DNA of 64,000 nt from Diphasiastrum complanatum (GCA_029204225.1 CM055095.1:37720597-37784596), one strand, 5' to 3'; shown: positions 47,621-58,990, numbered from the stretch's first letter. Notes: generated by a model not told the origin, from the letters alone. Numbers and translations are program-made.

Positions 47621-47999
47621 AAGCCCTTCCCCGACGCCAACTGAACGGGAAGAAACAATGCAGTTCTTGGACCAAGAGCTTGTGGCATCGGGTGCATTGC
47701 CGATTTTGAATGATTCATTCTTCGACCCATTTTCACTAGCAACGAGCATGGACAGGGTGGACTTGAACATATTGGATGACACCACACCTACCGTGTCACC
47801 CCCAAGTCATGGGCTAGTGATGGGTCCAATGATGTCATTGTTGGTGGGCGATTCTAATGAGGGCACCCCGATTTCACAGACAACAAGGATGAAGCATAAG
47901 GCGACACATAGACGGTCTGGAAGTAGAGCACACAAGCAAAAGAAAAAAAATCCCCGCAAGGTAGGCTCTACACCAAAGAGAAAGAATCTTGTTGCTCCA

Positions 48000-48145
48000 C
48001 TGCCATCACCACCGCCCCCACCGCCAACATTGCCTCCACCTCCACCTCCACCTCCACCTCCACCTCCACCTCCACCTCCACCACCTCCACCACCTCCACC
48101 TCCATCTCCACCTCCACCTCCACCACCTCCACCACCTCCAACTTC
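48000..48145 (+). repeat. (CCACCT)n proline-coding repeat in the H3-like tail
   Basis: Around 20 imperfect CCACCT/CCTCCA hexamers in frame encode a nearly pure proline tract. The opposite strand gives a spurious polyglycine frame. Confidence 0.9.
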
Positions 48146-48790
48146 TGCCATAGCTGGCCCAAGTAGGACCATAGAGTATGAGAGGGGTAGGCCAGTCCCT
48201 CGTGGGACACCTTGGGCTGGAGCTCCATAGGATGCAGCCACCATCTCCTCGATCACGTAGGAAGTGTAGAATTGCAAAGTGGCTGCAAGATTTAAGGAGA
48301 TATCAAAAATCTATTAAATTATTGATACCTAGGGCCCCATTTGTGAGGCTTGTCAAAGAAATAATTGATGAATTTTCCTTGGGGAATAGGGTTATGGCAA
48401 ATGCTGTGTCGGCGATACAAGAGTTTGTGGAATTGTACTTGACACAACTTTTTGAAAACTCATTTTTGTGTGTAGTACGCGGAGAGAGTCACAATAGTCC
48501 TGAAGGATCTCCACCTTGCTAGAAGGTTAAGGAGAGAGCGTAATTGAAAATATGATGTACTGAAGATTTTATCTATAATATACTGAAGATTTTGTGTTAA
48601 GTATATTGAAAATTTTCAGGTAATGTGAATGCAAATTGTTGTGATTGTGTTTAATATCTGATTTCAGGTTTATTTGATTGCAAATTTGAGTAATTCAGTA
48701 CTATCTATGTGAATGGAGTGATTTGAGATTTTTAGTACTATGGGAATGATTGTTTTTTATTATGATTTAGTTAAAGATATTTTTTTTTTT

Positions 48791-48893
48791 GCCTGGGCGT
48801 GAAAATCACGCCAAGGCGCGACCACGACCACTTTGACCTAGTCAAAGTGGCCTATGTTACGCCTTGGCTTGAAAATCACGCCTTGGCGTGATT
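48791..48893. repeat. Palindromic repeats between the H3-like gene and gene X copy 2
   Basis: Two units about 70 bases apart contain gcgtgaaaatcacgcc and gcttgaaaatcacgcc. Between them ccactttgac-cta-gtcaaagtgg is a perfect 10-bp-arm palindrome. Flanked by T runs on both sides. Position, spacing and the ttgacctagtcaaagtggcc block recall the array at 6958-7265. Confidence 0.7.
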
Positions 48894-49442
48894 TTTTTTC
48901 ATTTTTATCAAATATATTTTAAAATTGAATTCTAAATTATAAGAATAATTACATCAAATAATTAAAACAGATAATTAGGAGAGTCGACAAGAAAAACTGA
49001 CAATGTCTTTATTCACATGCAGTTTATTTCCTTTAGAGAAGACTTCAGATTCTCTGATCGCTTTGCTGATGACATTACTGATTTTAGCATATCTAATGCT
49101 AATTTCAAAGCATCACTCTCATTCTCGCGGGTCAATTAAACCTGAGAGAATGATCCAAGTCTCAAATCCAGGACATAAATTATTCAAAATGGCTTTTCGG
49201 AGGACACAGTAAGCCTTTGGCGCTGATGGGGACAACTCTACCTCTCCAACGTGCTTGGAGAGCGCTTTGTATTTAAGAAGCTCCGTTAGTTAATTTGGAC
49301 TGTACTTGTTGCTGAAGCAGAAAATAAAGTTGTTGGGCAAGCTCCCAACGTAGTGGGCCAGAGACTTATCCAGAGTTCCTACTTCAGCTTTTTCTCGAAC
49401 GTCGCCCCTTCGCATAGCAAAGTCATCAATCTCCACTGCGTC

Positions 49443-49534
49443 CTGCATTTGGTTCAAATTATTGCAAAATGAGTATAATGAAGACAAACAAACATAACAA
49501 AAACACACAAGTTGAATTGTTGGGTCAAACTCGC
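49443..49534 (-). other. GC-AG intron in gene X copy 2, absent from copy 1
   Basis: On the minus strand the exon ends DEGTE at gag|gcgagt and resumes gcag|gacgcagtgg as DAVEID. Copy 1 reads DEGTHGAIEID without interruption at 6380-6412, so the alignment is gap-free only if these 92 bases are removed. Confidence 0.6.
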
Positions 49535-50308
49535 CTCAGTCCCTTCATCAATGTCTTCGGTTTGCACAAGCTGAATTCCTTTGCCTTTGTACTCCACATT
49601 GACGTTTTCCTGTCGAGTACCTCGAATGGCCTCATTTGAATTGGTGGTGGCTGAAGTGTCTTCAATTGGCAAAGTACTCTTGCGAGTGCTTTCTGAGTGG
49701 TGTCCGTGTCATGGCCGATCAGCTACTCATACGTGTCGTCGGGCTGGGTGTGGTCGAATGTGGAACTGCCATGCCGCAACTTTACTAATGCTGCCAACAT
49801 CTCATCTTCTTGCAAGCCAAGAATATGTTGCAAATCATGCATGAACACATACTCTTGCCCATCAATGATGATTGGAACAAGCCATGGATACGAAGCATGA
49901 CATCATTGGACTCATCTATATCCTCTGGCTCCGCTGATGTGGATGCACCTCTTGCCACTTGTGCTGCCAAGACTGATTCCTACTCCGAGGATAAATCTTC
50001 CTCTTTAGCCTTCATCTAGGTGCAAGAATGCAAAAAGGCATGACAAGAAGTTCTATAAATTGGAAGGCAGCTTATTTTTTGCGTTAATATTAGATTTGTA
50101 GATCGTAAGCCTATGGTTAACATAGAGAAATGAATGGAATTTTAGTTGACTTGTAAATGGTCTACACACCATATAATCTTGGTAAAAACCATGATAAATT
50201 TTGTTTTAGTCCTATTGCTTTGACATCAATGATCCATATGGTTTCAATCTTATGCCAATGATGTACTGGTCTGTCTTATATGTCTTTTGGCATGGAAAAG
50301 ATGGTAAT

Positions 50309-50473
<165 letters not shown>

Positions 50474-50579
50474 ATCATCTAATGTTTCATATTTAGAAAC
50501 TTCTTCAGCAACAAAAAGTTTGGCAATATTTGATTTAGAGGCCATCAATTAGACGTAGAAAGTTACATATATATTTAGG

Positions 50580-52204
50580 ATTCAGGGTATATTTTAATAT
50601 GGCCCCACTGTTAGAACAAGGGGCTTCATCTGTCAGTAAATTATAAATCCTATGCATGAATCACATGCCTATAAATAGGGACATGAGCATGAAATCTTTA
50701 ATAGGCTCATACATGCAGTTTATTATGTCATTACCCATGTTTGCATATAATGGATCCAAATGCATCTTATACTCAAAAAATTCTATTTTGACGCGGGTTG
50801 ACCCAAGTTTACAGGCAAAGAATACACTCCTTCTATCAAATTTTCCTCAATGTATTATCAGAAAGAAGGAAGACTAGGATGGAGGCAAATTTAGAACAGG
50901 TAACTATGTTAAAAGGCTTCAAAATATTTACAGGTTTCATCATCTATATGCATGGAGAATGAACATAGAATTTAACACATGACACTTGACTTCAGACTTA
51001 TTAGTTGCATTATTTGTGGCATGTCAAACTTGTCTCCTATGTTGTGTAGGATCTATGATATGACTCGTTTGTATAACAATATGGACATTATCCAAAATCT
51101 CAAGTAGTAGTTGCAATAGGAATCTTCACACTCGTGACTTATAGTATTGATGTGCAATCTGCAATGTTGCATGCACCGGTTCGAGTCGTTGGCAGTTCAA
51201 ATCCGTTCGTTTGTCCGATTTGAATTGGTTTGAGTTGTCTGGATACACGACGATAGTGACAAATAAGTTCTTGGTTTTACATAGGCAAATGCTGATCCAT
51301 GCCTTTCCAAGAACCAAGCATCAAAGCTATGGCAGTGTAGTGGGTCCTGCAACACTATAGGGGGAGGATAATGTTAGTTGATGCCATGCCCCTGAGGTGT
51401 CGATGCAGTGCCTCTTCACCCAAAAGGGCTTCCAGTGAAGATGACGTTAAGAGCTGAGTCTGAGAGCACAAGAATTACTAGGGATACGCTAAGTGCATAT
51501 ACTATGAGCCCCATGGTAATTCCCAAAAGATGGAAAACCATGTGGGAGCTAGTAATTTGGGCACTCTCAAACTTGAGACGTATTTACAAGAAAGAGGCCT
51601 CCTAATAATGTGTAAGAGCTGGAACCCAAAAGATTATAGAATGAGATTCACTTGTAAGTCAAGAGGTGGAACCCAAAAGGTTATAGAATGTGGTTCACTC
51701 CATGTATGCACAAATAGGAGCCTCCTCCACGAGATCCATAGCATAATATTTGTATTGAAATGCTGCTGAAATGTTTATTGAAGATGCTTCATCTTGCATT
51801 TCCTTCTATGCTCCATCTTCATGCATTCAGTTTGGATACTTGTGTATGAGTGTGATTTGTTGATTCTTCCTCTTTCAAGTTGTTCTGGATTGATTAGTAT
51901 CAGCAAGTAGATGTACAAGGCTTGGAAGCTGATCTATCATTCTACTCAGATCTGATGCTTCCCTGTTCTTGGCTCCCTGAGGAGTGTTTCTTACAATTGT
52001 TGAGTGACAATTGTAAATAGCACTCTGTAGGATTCACATTTGCTATAATTAGATGTTTTGCTTGTGGATTAACAGTAGGATAGATTAGTTTCTTCCTATG
52101 ATCAGTAGATTAGATTCTTCCAAGAAGTAGGAATAGGAATAATCTGCAGACTTTAAACAATCAAGAAAGATATGAAACAGAACTGTAGAGCGTAGATATA
52201 CAAG
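50580..52204. other. Gene-free region with small repeats
   Basis: No gene recognised. At 51155-51240 gttgcatgcaccggttcgag and related ttcgaatt-type sequence resemble the end of the hAT-type MITE at 37037. At 51610-51690 a segment (ggaacccaaaag-ttatagaatg) is tandemly duplicated with a spacing of about 48 bases. Confidence 0.45.
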
Positions 52205-52390
52205 TCCTTAGAGATCATGCATCCAAGATGAGCTTCCATTGCCAGTCAAGGATTGAGATTGGGTCGTAGATGTGCCAAATTGACAAGCGGGGCAATACCA
52301 ATGTACTATAGAAGAGATCAGTAATCAAGAGGAAAGCGCACAAATTCTGCTAGCAGTTGGAAGGCAGAATCTGCTAACAATGCAGTTCAA
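52205..52390 (+). repeat. Dispersed repeat shared with 58970-59115
   Basis: ccattgccagtcaaggattg followed by tgtagatgtgccaaattg matches ccattgccagtctaggatcg and tgtagatgtgccaaaccag at 58988. In the second copy these bases encode LPV-stop-DRDQAVDVPN at the end of a coiled-coil frame, so this copy is probably the end of a related pseudogene. Confidence 0.6.
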
Positions 52391-52415
52391 CCTAAAAAAT
52401 AAAAATAAAAACAAT

Positions 52416-52731
52416 GTAACTTTTGAACCACAACTTGGATTAAGATGATTACGGTGCTATTAGAAGGCTATCTACGAGAAATTTCCAACGACACCCAATA
52501 TGATCTATTTCGAGATATTGTCAGTCAAAGTTATGGGTGACAAACTGGTCAATTGTGCTGAAAAGTGATATAAGATTGACCGATAGCTTTGACCAAATAT
52601 AACTTTGATTGATAACATTTTTTTAACTATAGCTCAGAACTAGGTCATGTTGGGTCTCATTGGAAAGCTCTCGCCGAGGCCTTCTAATGGCACCATAATC
52701 GTCTCAATCTAAGTTGTAGTTTAAAAGTTAC
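52416..52731. repeat. Long imperfect inverted repeat (fold-back element)
   Basis: The left arm starts gtaacttttgaaccacaact and the reverse complement of the right arm starts gtaacttttaaactacaact. The similarity runs for about 120 bases per arm with scattered substitutions, leaving a short loop near 52560-52600. No flanking target duplication identified. Confidence 0.75.
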
Positions 52732-53253
52732 AAATTTCTCAATTATAGACTATACCTTTACATAGAATTTAGCTAACCATTGAATATTGTGTAGGTAGGA
52801 CTGTGGGTAGAAAAATATTTTATTTTTGTATTTTACATTGCCAAAAATTTGTAATGGCAATCCTTATAGGGCCCTTTTGAAGGCCAAAATGTCTCTAATG
52901 GGTCATGCATCTTTACTATTGCAAGGTGTGAGTGAGGAGAGAAATGACAATTTGTAGAGATCGTAAGTGCCTTTCCACTACTTACAAGGTACAAAGTGAA
53001 GAAACACACAATTGACATAGTTTACACTTCTTTGGATTCATTTTGTACATATTTTTGGTAGTTGCTACCCATGGTTAAACTTTAAGGTCCCAATATGCAA
53101 CTACATTCTTCACATGACAAGGTAAAATCAATGTGAAAATTTAAAGAGTATTAGACTAAACAAAAATGTGTTAGGCATGTGTATGAGAAATGGTAACAAT
53201 TGCATGTGAATTACAAACTTAATTTTTATTGACCTTTTGACTAGCTATCTAGT

Positions 53254-53368
53254 CATTGTAATGCATGAACCAACGGGGTTGTCTTGGTTGGTTAGCTTGA
53301 CATCCAAAGTTTCTTTGGTCTCAGGTTCGAGCCTCCCCTTGGAAACCAAGAAGCATTGTAATGCATGA
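53254..53368 (+). repeat. tRNA-derived SINE-like insertion with 15-bp target duplication
   Basis: The 85-bp core (53269-53353) has an A-box-like ttggttggttagcttgac, an anticodon-arm-like ccaaagtttctttgg and a B box ggttcgagcc, ending ggaaaccaag. It is flanked by an identical 15-base repeat, cattgtaatgcatga (53254-53268 and 53354-53368). Same family as 35996-36083. Confidence 0.75.
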
Positions 53369-54759
53369 CAATATTTTTTTTGGGAGCATATTGGTAGACG
53401 ATCAAATATGTTACCCTTTGGATTTGCCATCAACATTGGTTAATTATTAAAGCTAGATCTTGTAATATTTGCTTTGATCAAGAGATATAGTGTAGTAGTT
53501 TGCCAGAGTATTGGGGATTGACATTCAATGCATGTTTGTTTTTTGTGGTGCAAATTCAAATGTGGTAGTAGTGCGCTAAATTAAGTGTGTGCTTATTTTT
53601 GAAAACAAACACAACTCCGAAGGTATCAAGGGAAGGGCCACTTGCAAAGTCCCCATCACATACTTTCTCATGATGTACACGTGCCTAAAAGGAGGCACAT
53701 TGCTTGATTTAGGTTGTAGACTAGTGTTGTCACAAAAGAAACAAAACTGTCAACAATGCTATTTGTCTTTGGATTTTGGCAAGATAATTGTAAATGATTT
53801 TCTTTTGTCACATCGTGAGGATGAGAAAGACAAGAAGCACATGCTCATGTGATTAACAATTATTGATATTGTAGGAAAAGATGTGGACACCTTTGTAGTT
53901 AAACTTGACTAGTAATATTCACAAGATGATCCACCTAACTAATAGAGCTTCCAAGGCTGGAAAACTCTCCTCCAAGCTAGAAATTAATCATACAAGCTAT
54001 CCATTAGAGGTATTTCGAGTACCAAAAGGGCCTTATGTCAAGATGCTGTTTTTGACTTTTCAACTATTTGACGTACACTTGGCCCAGTTATATATTTACA
54101 CATGTGAAAGACCGTAACGTTGTTTGCCGGTTGAACTTTTTTTGGAGCCTTTTGGTCATATTTTTTTACTGTTCAAAACTCCCGCCGGACAGGGTCCTGA
54201 CTTGTGATTGGACCATCATTGTTGCCCGTGAGTTTCCCGAGTGCCCAGGACTTAACACTAGTGGTTAAAGTAAGTCTCTGACCGTAGTTAGAGTAACATA
54301 TATGGTTTACGAAAGACCGCCAACAAATTTGGTTTCTTATTTTCATACTGATTCGTCTACTTTTAGATTCAAACTCTATTGCTCATCTTCTTTTAGCTTT
54401 GCAGTGGCTTTTGGAAGCCATAGACCATGAAGCAATATTGTCTCAATTTCTGTCTGCAATTGAAAAGACTCAGATGGCTCTTGGATACCATGTATCTATA
54501 CAAAATTTCAGTGGGTTTTCATGCATCCCTCATCAAGAGGTGCTTTTCGTAAAATGAGAAAATCAAATATGGATTATAGGAGCTTTTGGAAAGGTAGAAT
54601 TTAGACTTCAAAGTTTCACCTGATGGTCGATCCATTTCAGAGGTCTTGGTTCAACATGTGTACATGCATAAGGAAATTAGAGTGGAAGGCATAAGTTCAA
54701 ATCATAGACTCAAATGCAATTGTAAGTTTTGGAAATTTTTTGAAGTTTACATCCTAGAA
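53369..54759. other. Gene-free region
   Basis: Short open frames (for example 53589-53852) have no recognisable motif. Nothing is called. Confidence 0.4.
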
Positions 54760-55015
54760 CCGACATTACAGCTGACGAGCTAGATCCGATATTACAGCTA
54801 ACGAGCTAGATCCGGCATTACAACCGACGAGCTAGATCCGACGACTAGACTTGAAGATTACATCCGACAATCTAGACCTGACGTAAACTGCATCTAACAT
54901 AAACTGTAGGTCTAGACTGTCGGACTGCATGATCTAAACTGCATATGACGTAAACTGCATCCGACGTAAACTGTAGGTCTAGACCTGACGTAAACTGCAT
55001 CCGACGTAAACTTTT
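54760..55015. repeat. Tandem repeat block at the left edge of the gypsy remnant
   Basis: First three units of 26 bases (ccgacattacagctgacgag plus ctagat) at 54760, 54786 and 54812. Then a composite block to 55015 built from ctgacgtaaactgcatc and taggtctagac, each repeated several times. The catccgac motif also recurs at 57661-57710 past the other end of the gypsy coding region. Confidence 0.75.
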
Positions 55016-55149
55016 GAGTGAGATCACACCGAACGATAATCCGAATGATAGAGATAGACCTTTTCATTAGATCTCAAGTGAATCAAGATCCTGGACCATT
55101 AAGATGGAGGCTTGATCAGTATTATAGCCCAAAAGATCAGCATGTTCAA

Positions 55150-57343
55150 CATGTTCCTCATTTTAGCCCTTCAGAAGAGATGCTTTGTATGCAGAGAAAC
55201 CACTCACGTTCAAAGTGAATGTACCCTGAGATATCAATACATCGTTGAATGAAATGATTGTATTAGAAAACATTGCTATAAAGATTGCCCTAACCAAACC
55301 AAAAATACCGTTTTGAGCAACGCTCCCAGTAGTCCTGATATTCAAGATGAATTAAGGCAACCGGAAAACAATGAAGTGGTTGAGCTTACTTCATATTGGT
55401 GTTGCTAAAGGTAACAACATCACCTTACCTGTGCACTATAAATCTTATCCTTAGCAAAGGCATTTCGCTGAATCCTAAAAAGTAACAAATCTAGGTTACC
55501 CATGGTGAGGTACTGGGCCATAACATTTCTCAAAATGGTATAGCCACTGATCTTGAAAAGATCGGAGTGATTCTGGAAATGCCACTACCAGGCACGGTGA
55601 AGAAAATTTATGTTTTTCTTGACCACACAGGTTACTATCAAATTTTTATAATATACTATGCCAATAAAGCAAGGTCAGTATACAAAATCGTTATCGACCC
55701 AAGGTGGACAGAAGAACAGATTGAAGTCTTTGAAGACCTCAAACAGGCTTTAGTCACCGCACCACTTCTTCGTGTGCCTGATTACAACAAGGAGTTCCAT
55801 GTGCATACGGATGCTAGTAAGTATGCCATTGGCATTGTTTCAATGCAACTCGGAGAATTTGGAAAGGATTTTTCAATCCGTTTCCTAAGCCATAGTTGGT
55901 CTCAACTGAGGTTTATTATTCCACTATTGACAGAGAAGCATTAGCAATGGTCTATGTCATACAACAATTTTGTCATTATTTGCTAGGCCAGCTCTTTGTC
56001 TTTTATACTAAACATCATGCTCTTCTATACGTACTAAATAAACCATGCAAACAGGATGGATTGCACGATGGTTGTTGATTCTTCTAGAATTCAACTTTTG
56101 AGTTGTTGTTCGAAAAGGATCACAACATTTCTTGGCTGATTATCTTTCGCGATTATCCAATACTGAAGCATCTGGCGAGCCAATAAATGATGAGTTACCA
56201 AATGTGTGTCTATTTTATATAGATGCGACACCTTTATGGGCTCTGATGATATCACTAGATATCTAGCCACTGGGGAAATGGATCCTTAGTTAATAAAACC
56301 ACAAAAAATAAAGCTCATTATCAAATTTTTGCCTTATTATCTTATTGCATGACAACTATATAAGTTAGGTGTTGATGGTCACACGCCGTTGCACACATGA
56401 ATCTGAAGTCCGATAGATCATTGCCTTGACACACAAAGGTATTGGAGGTGGACATTTATCCTCCGATGCTAATGCTAGGGCAATCCTTTTGGTAGGATTT
56501 TGGTGGCCAACCCTATTCAGAGACACCCATGCTTATATAAAAGTCTGTGACGTTTGTCAACACGCAAAGAATATTCAAAAAGCCGACCACAATCTCGTTA
56601 CTCCAATACTTGAAAGTGAAGCATTTCACAAGTGGGGTATTGATTTTGTTGGACCTATTAGTCTAGCAGCACGTGGCACACAATCACGATACATCTTGAT
56701 TGCCACCAATTATGCAACAAAATGGATAGAGGCTAGAGCAACACGAAAAGCAGATGCAAAAATCGTAGCACGCTTTCTCTATGAAACCATTATCACTCGA
56801 TTTGGTTGTCCAATAGAACTTGTAATTGATCATGGATCTCACTTCCTTAACAAAGTAATCAACAATTTATTAACTCATTACTTCATTATACATCGAAAGA
56901 GCTGTACTATCCTAGATGCAATGGGCAAGCTGAATCTACCAACAAAACTATTTGCAAGGTTTTAACAAAGATAGTAGAAGCAAGTAGATTAGACTGGAAA
57001 ACAAAGTTATTTTTTGCTATTTGGGCTTATAGAACAACGCCAAAATGAGCCACGAGTTGGAAAACACCCTTCTCTACATGTCACTTTAGCATATGCTATT
57101 GACTTGTGTGATGATAGTGCTTATCAACACCAAGTTCAGAATAATCTCTTTACGTTAACCAAATTGTGTGAAACACGTTTCATATCTTATCACGCACAAT
57201 TAGTTCATAAGAGACGACAAAAGGCTTGGCATGATCGTCATGCCAAGACTAAGGATATTCATGATGGTGATATAGTTCTACTTTACACATCCTCGAAAGT
57301 CCATCTTGGAAAGTTGAAATTCTGTAGCCAAGGCCTTATATAG
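55150..57343 (+). mobile_element. Ty3/gypsy retrotransposon remnant
   Basis: Order of remnants: a CCHC knuckle CFVCRETTHVQSEC (about 55183) and a second degenerate knuckle; RT thumb at 55515-55680 (GHNISQNGIATDLEKIGVIL, LDHTGYYQIF); RNase H of the gypsy type at 55700-56080 (LLRVPDYNKEFHVHTDASKY); integrase zinc region and core at 56426-56965 (YIKVCDVCQHAKN, WGIDFVGPIS, LVIDHGSHF holding the first two catalytic Asp); integrase C-terminal region at 57014-57343 (DRHAKTKDIHDGDIVLLY). Protease and the RT palm with its active site are missing. Integrase before RT is not seen, so this is Ty3/gypsy order, not copia. Several frameshifts and no recognisable LTRs; inactive. Confidence 0.85.
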
Positions 57344-57760
57344 TAAAGAGATTTTTTACGAATGGTGCAATGCAGTTAAAAACATTAGAAGGCATACCCC
57401 TAGAGACATTGGTCAATGGTAGCTGACTACAGAAGTACTATGAGGATACCTTTATGGTAAGTCATGTGTAAAATGTACTTTTGGGTTATTTTTACTTTCC
57501 ATTTTTGTCAAATTTTTCTTTCCATTTTTTTCTCATCCACCATCCTATATATTATGTCCTTTCACAATATTTTCTCTATGTATATATCTACCCAAGTTTT
57601 TCCTAAAATACAATACATTTCACACTTGAAACAAAAATTCAAAAACTAAACCAAGTTTTACATCCGAAGGTACAACCGACAGTACCCTCAAAAGTGCATC
57701 CGACGGTCAGGTACACCTTCACGATCGTGACAAGCTACTGTTGCTGCATCTCAGGAACTG
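57344..57760. other. Region downstream of the gypsy integrase
   Basis: No gene recognised. It contains catccgaaggtacaaccgac near 57661 and catccgacggtcagg near 57695, similar to the repeat block at 54846-55015, possibly the remains of terminal repeats. Confidence 0.4.
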
Positions 57761-58990
57761 AGGACAAAAAAGCATCAAGAGAGATCTTCTCCACAAACAT
57801 CCGGACCTGCTGACCACACAAGCAACAAAAAAAACCAAGAAGGAAGGCACCAGAAGCAAGACAACTTCTGAATCGGACAACCCACCACCATCAAAGATAG
57901 CCAAGTTGATCCCTAGAAAGAAAAAAAGGATGGTTGTTGTCCTCTAGTAGCAGTGAGGACGATGATGATGAAGAGGAAGGCCAATTGCAGACAAGACAAG
58001 CTAGGACCAGAAAGACATCACCTGTCATTTCCTCAATACAACTACAATTGATGGATACTCAGCAGACACAGTCACCACTAGTGCCATCACCTCCTACTAG
58101 ATCCAGGTCCCAATCACCAACAGGGTCCATCCAAATCATAACCTCACCCACTCATGTACAACAAACAGTTGATTCTATGGTGACAATTCAACAACAACCA
58201 TAAGCAATAGATTTAGGGGAGGGAGAAAGGGCTGCCTACTGACACACTTGCAAAAGACACAATTGTAGCTAAGGAAGAAGACAATGTTCAAGCGGCACAT
58301 GCCATGGAAGATTTTCAACCAGATCAAGGGGAGAGCCCAAAGGCCGAGGATTGAGTACCCCTCTTCTTTGAAACAAGACAATTTCATCGATGTAGACGCC
58401 ATTGACTACTTGAGGTGGAGAAAGCGTCTGAGGAACTTGCACAAGTCTTGTCACTAACCCCCACTCCCACCACTACCACCATTGTTATTACCACCACTGT
58501 CATTACCACTCCCACCACTATTATTACCACCACCCCCATCACCAAATCCATTACCACATCTCTCGTCCCCATTATCATAATTCCCAACATCTCCACTACC
58601 CTTGTGAATACACAACTAACCACTCCATTGCATATTCATGCTTCCATTCTCCAATTTTGTTTTTCCAACCTACCACTGTCTGCACACCGAGTTTCCCACC
58701 CTCCCTGCTTAAGACAACTTATCCAAGAGAGCCAAGGAATCCCTGAAATGGCATGCTGAGTCCTCATACCACCTTCATTGGTTGGTAGATCAGCTTGTCC
58801 AGCAAGGAGAGGAACTAAGCTGTAGCAAGCCATGGAAGAAATCAATACTGAAAGGGCCAAGAGACAAGAGGAGCAATCTCAATTCTCAAATAAGCTCTAG
58901 TCTCTACAACAAGTGCAAGAGAAGCTCAAGCGTCAAATGGATCTCTTCACTCACAAGAATAAGAGACTAACTGATGTGATGACAACGAAT
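57761..58990 (+). pseudogene. Decayed low-complexity and coiled-coil coding region, unknown
   Basis: A basic/serine-rich frame (TKKTKKEGTRSKTTSESDN, PSKIAKLIPRKKKR) leads into 57934-58203 (SSSSEDDDDEEEGQLQ, then SPLVPSPPTRSRSQSPTGS). A threonine/isoleucine-coding ACC/ATT minisatellite follows at 58436-58620. At 58830-58990 a coiled-coil frame reads MEEINTERAKRQEEQSQFSN, LQQVQEKLKRQMDLFTHKNK, with TAG codons at two places. Similar low-complexity proteins often accompany plant retrotransposons, but no family is recognised. The end matches the repeat at 52205. It may be a downstream ORF of the gypsy element or an unrelated pseudogene. Confidence 0.35.
58436..58620 (+). repeat. Degenerate ACC/ATT minisatellite
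   Basis: Irregular repetition of cactaccaccattgttatta and related triplets; codes Thr/Ile/Pro in one frame. Confidence 0.7.

Larger units (their letters stand above)
47349..48547 (+). pseudogene. Long-tailed histone H3-like gene, copy 2
   Basis: Begins MARTKQTARDPRV: the first eight residues after Met equal the histone H3 tail. The tail then has an arginine/serine run (RRGSRSRSRSRSPR), polyglutamine (47555-47620), a block shared with copy 1 (PTPTEREETMQFLDQEL; VDLNILDDTTPTV), a basic patch and a long proline run encoded by a CCACCT repeat (48000-48140). From 48292 an H3 histone fold appears: LRRYQKSIKLLIPRAPFVRL (alpha-N and start of alpha-1), VMANAVSAIQEFVELYL and LFENSFLCVV (alpha-2), then after a frameshift at about 48477 YAERVTIVLKDLHLARRLRR (loop 2 and alpha-3) ending at TGA 48547. 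Canonical H3 reads RRYQKSTELLI and KRVTIMPKDIQLARRI here. Three in-frame TAG codons (47502, about 47600, 48229) and a frame change near 48230 break it, unless the last is an unrecognised intron. About 400 codons against 136 for H3. Confidence 0.82.

Noticed and set aside
47807-48277. Minus-strand frames rich in glycine, valine or glutamate
   Set aside because: Antisense shadow of the CCACCT repeat in H3-like copy 2.
47349-48547. Centromeric histone CENH3
   Set aside because: CENH3 proteins usually lack the exact ARTKQTAR start and have a longer loop 1; here the start is canonical and loop 1 is not lengthened. A CENH3 origin is not excluded but is not favoured.
53269-53353. Functional tRNA gene
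   Set aside because: The cloverleaf is incomplete, the acceptor arms do not pair properly, and the flanking duplications show it is a retroposon. The same holds for 26286, 35996 and 63205.
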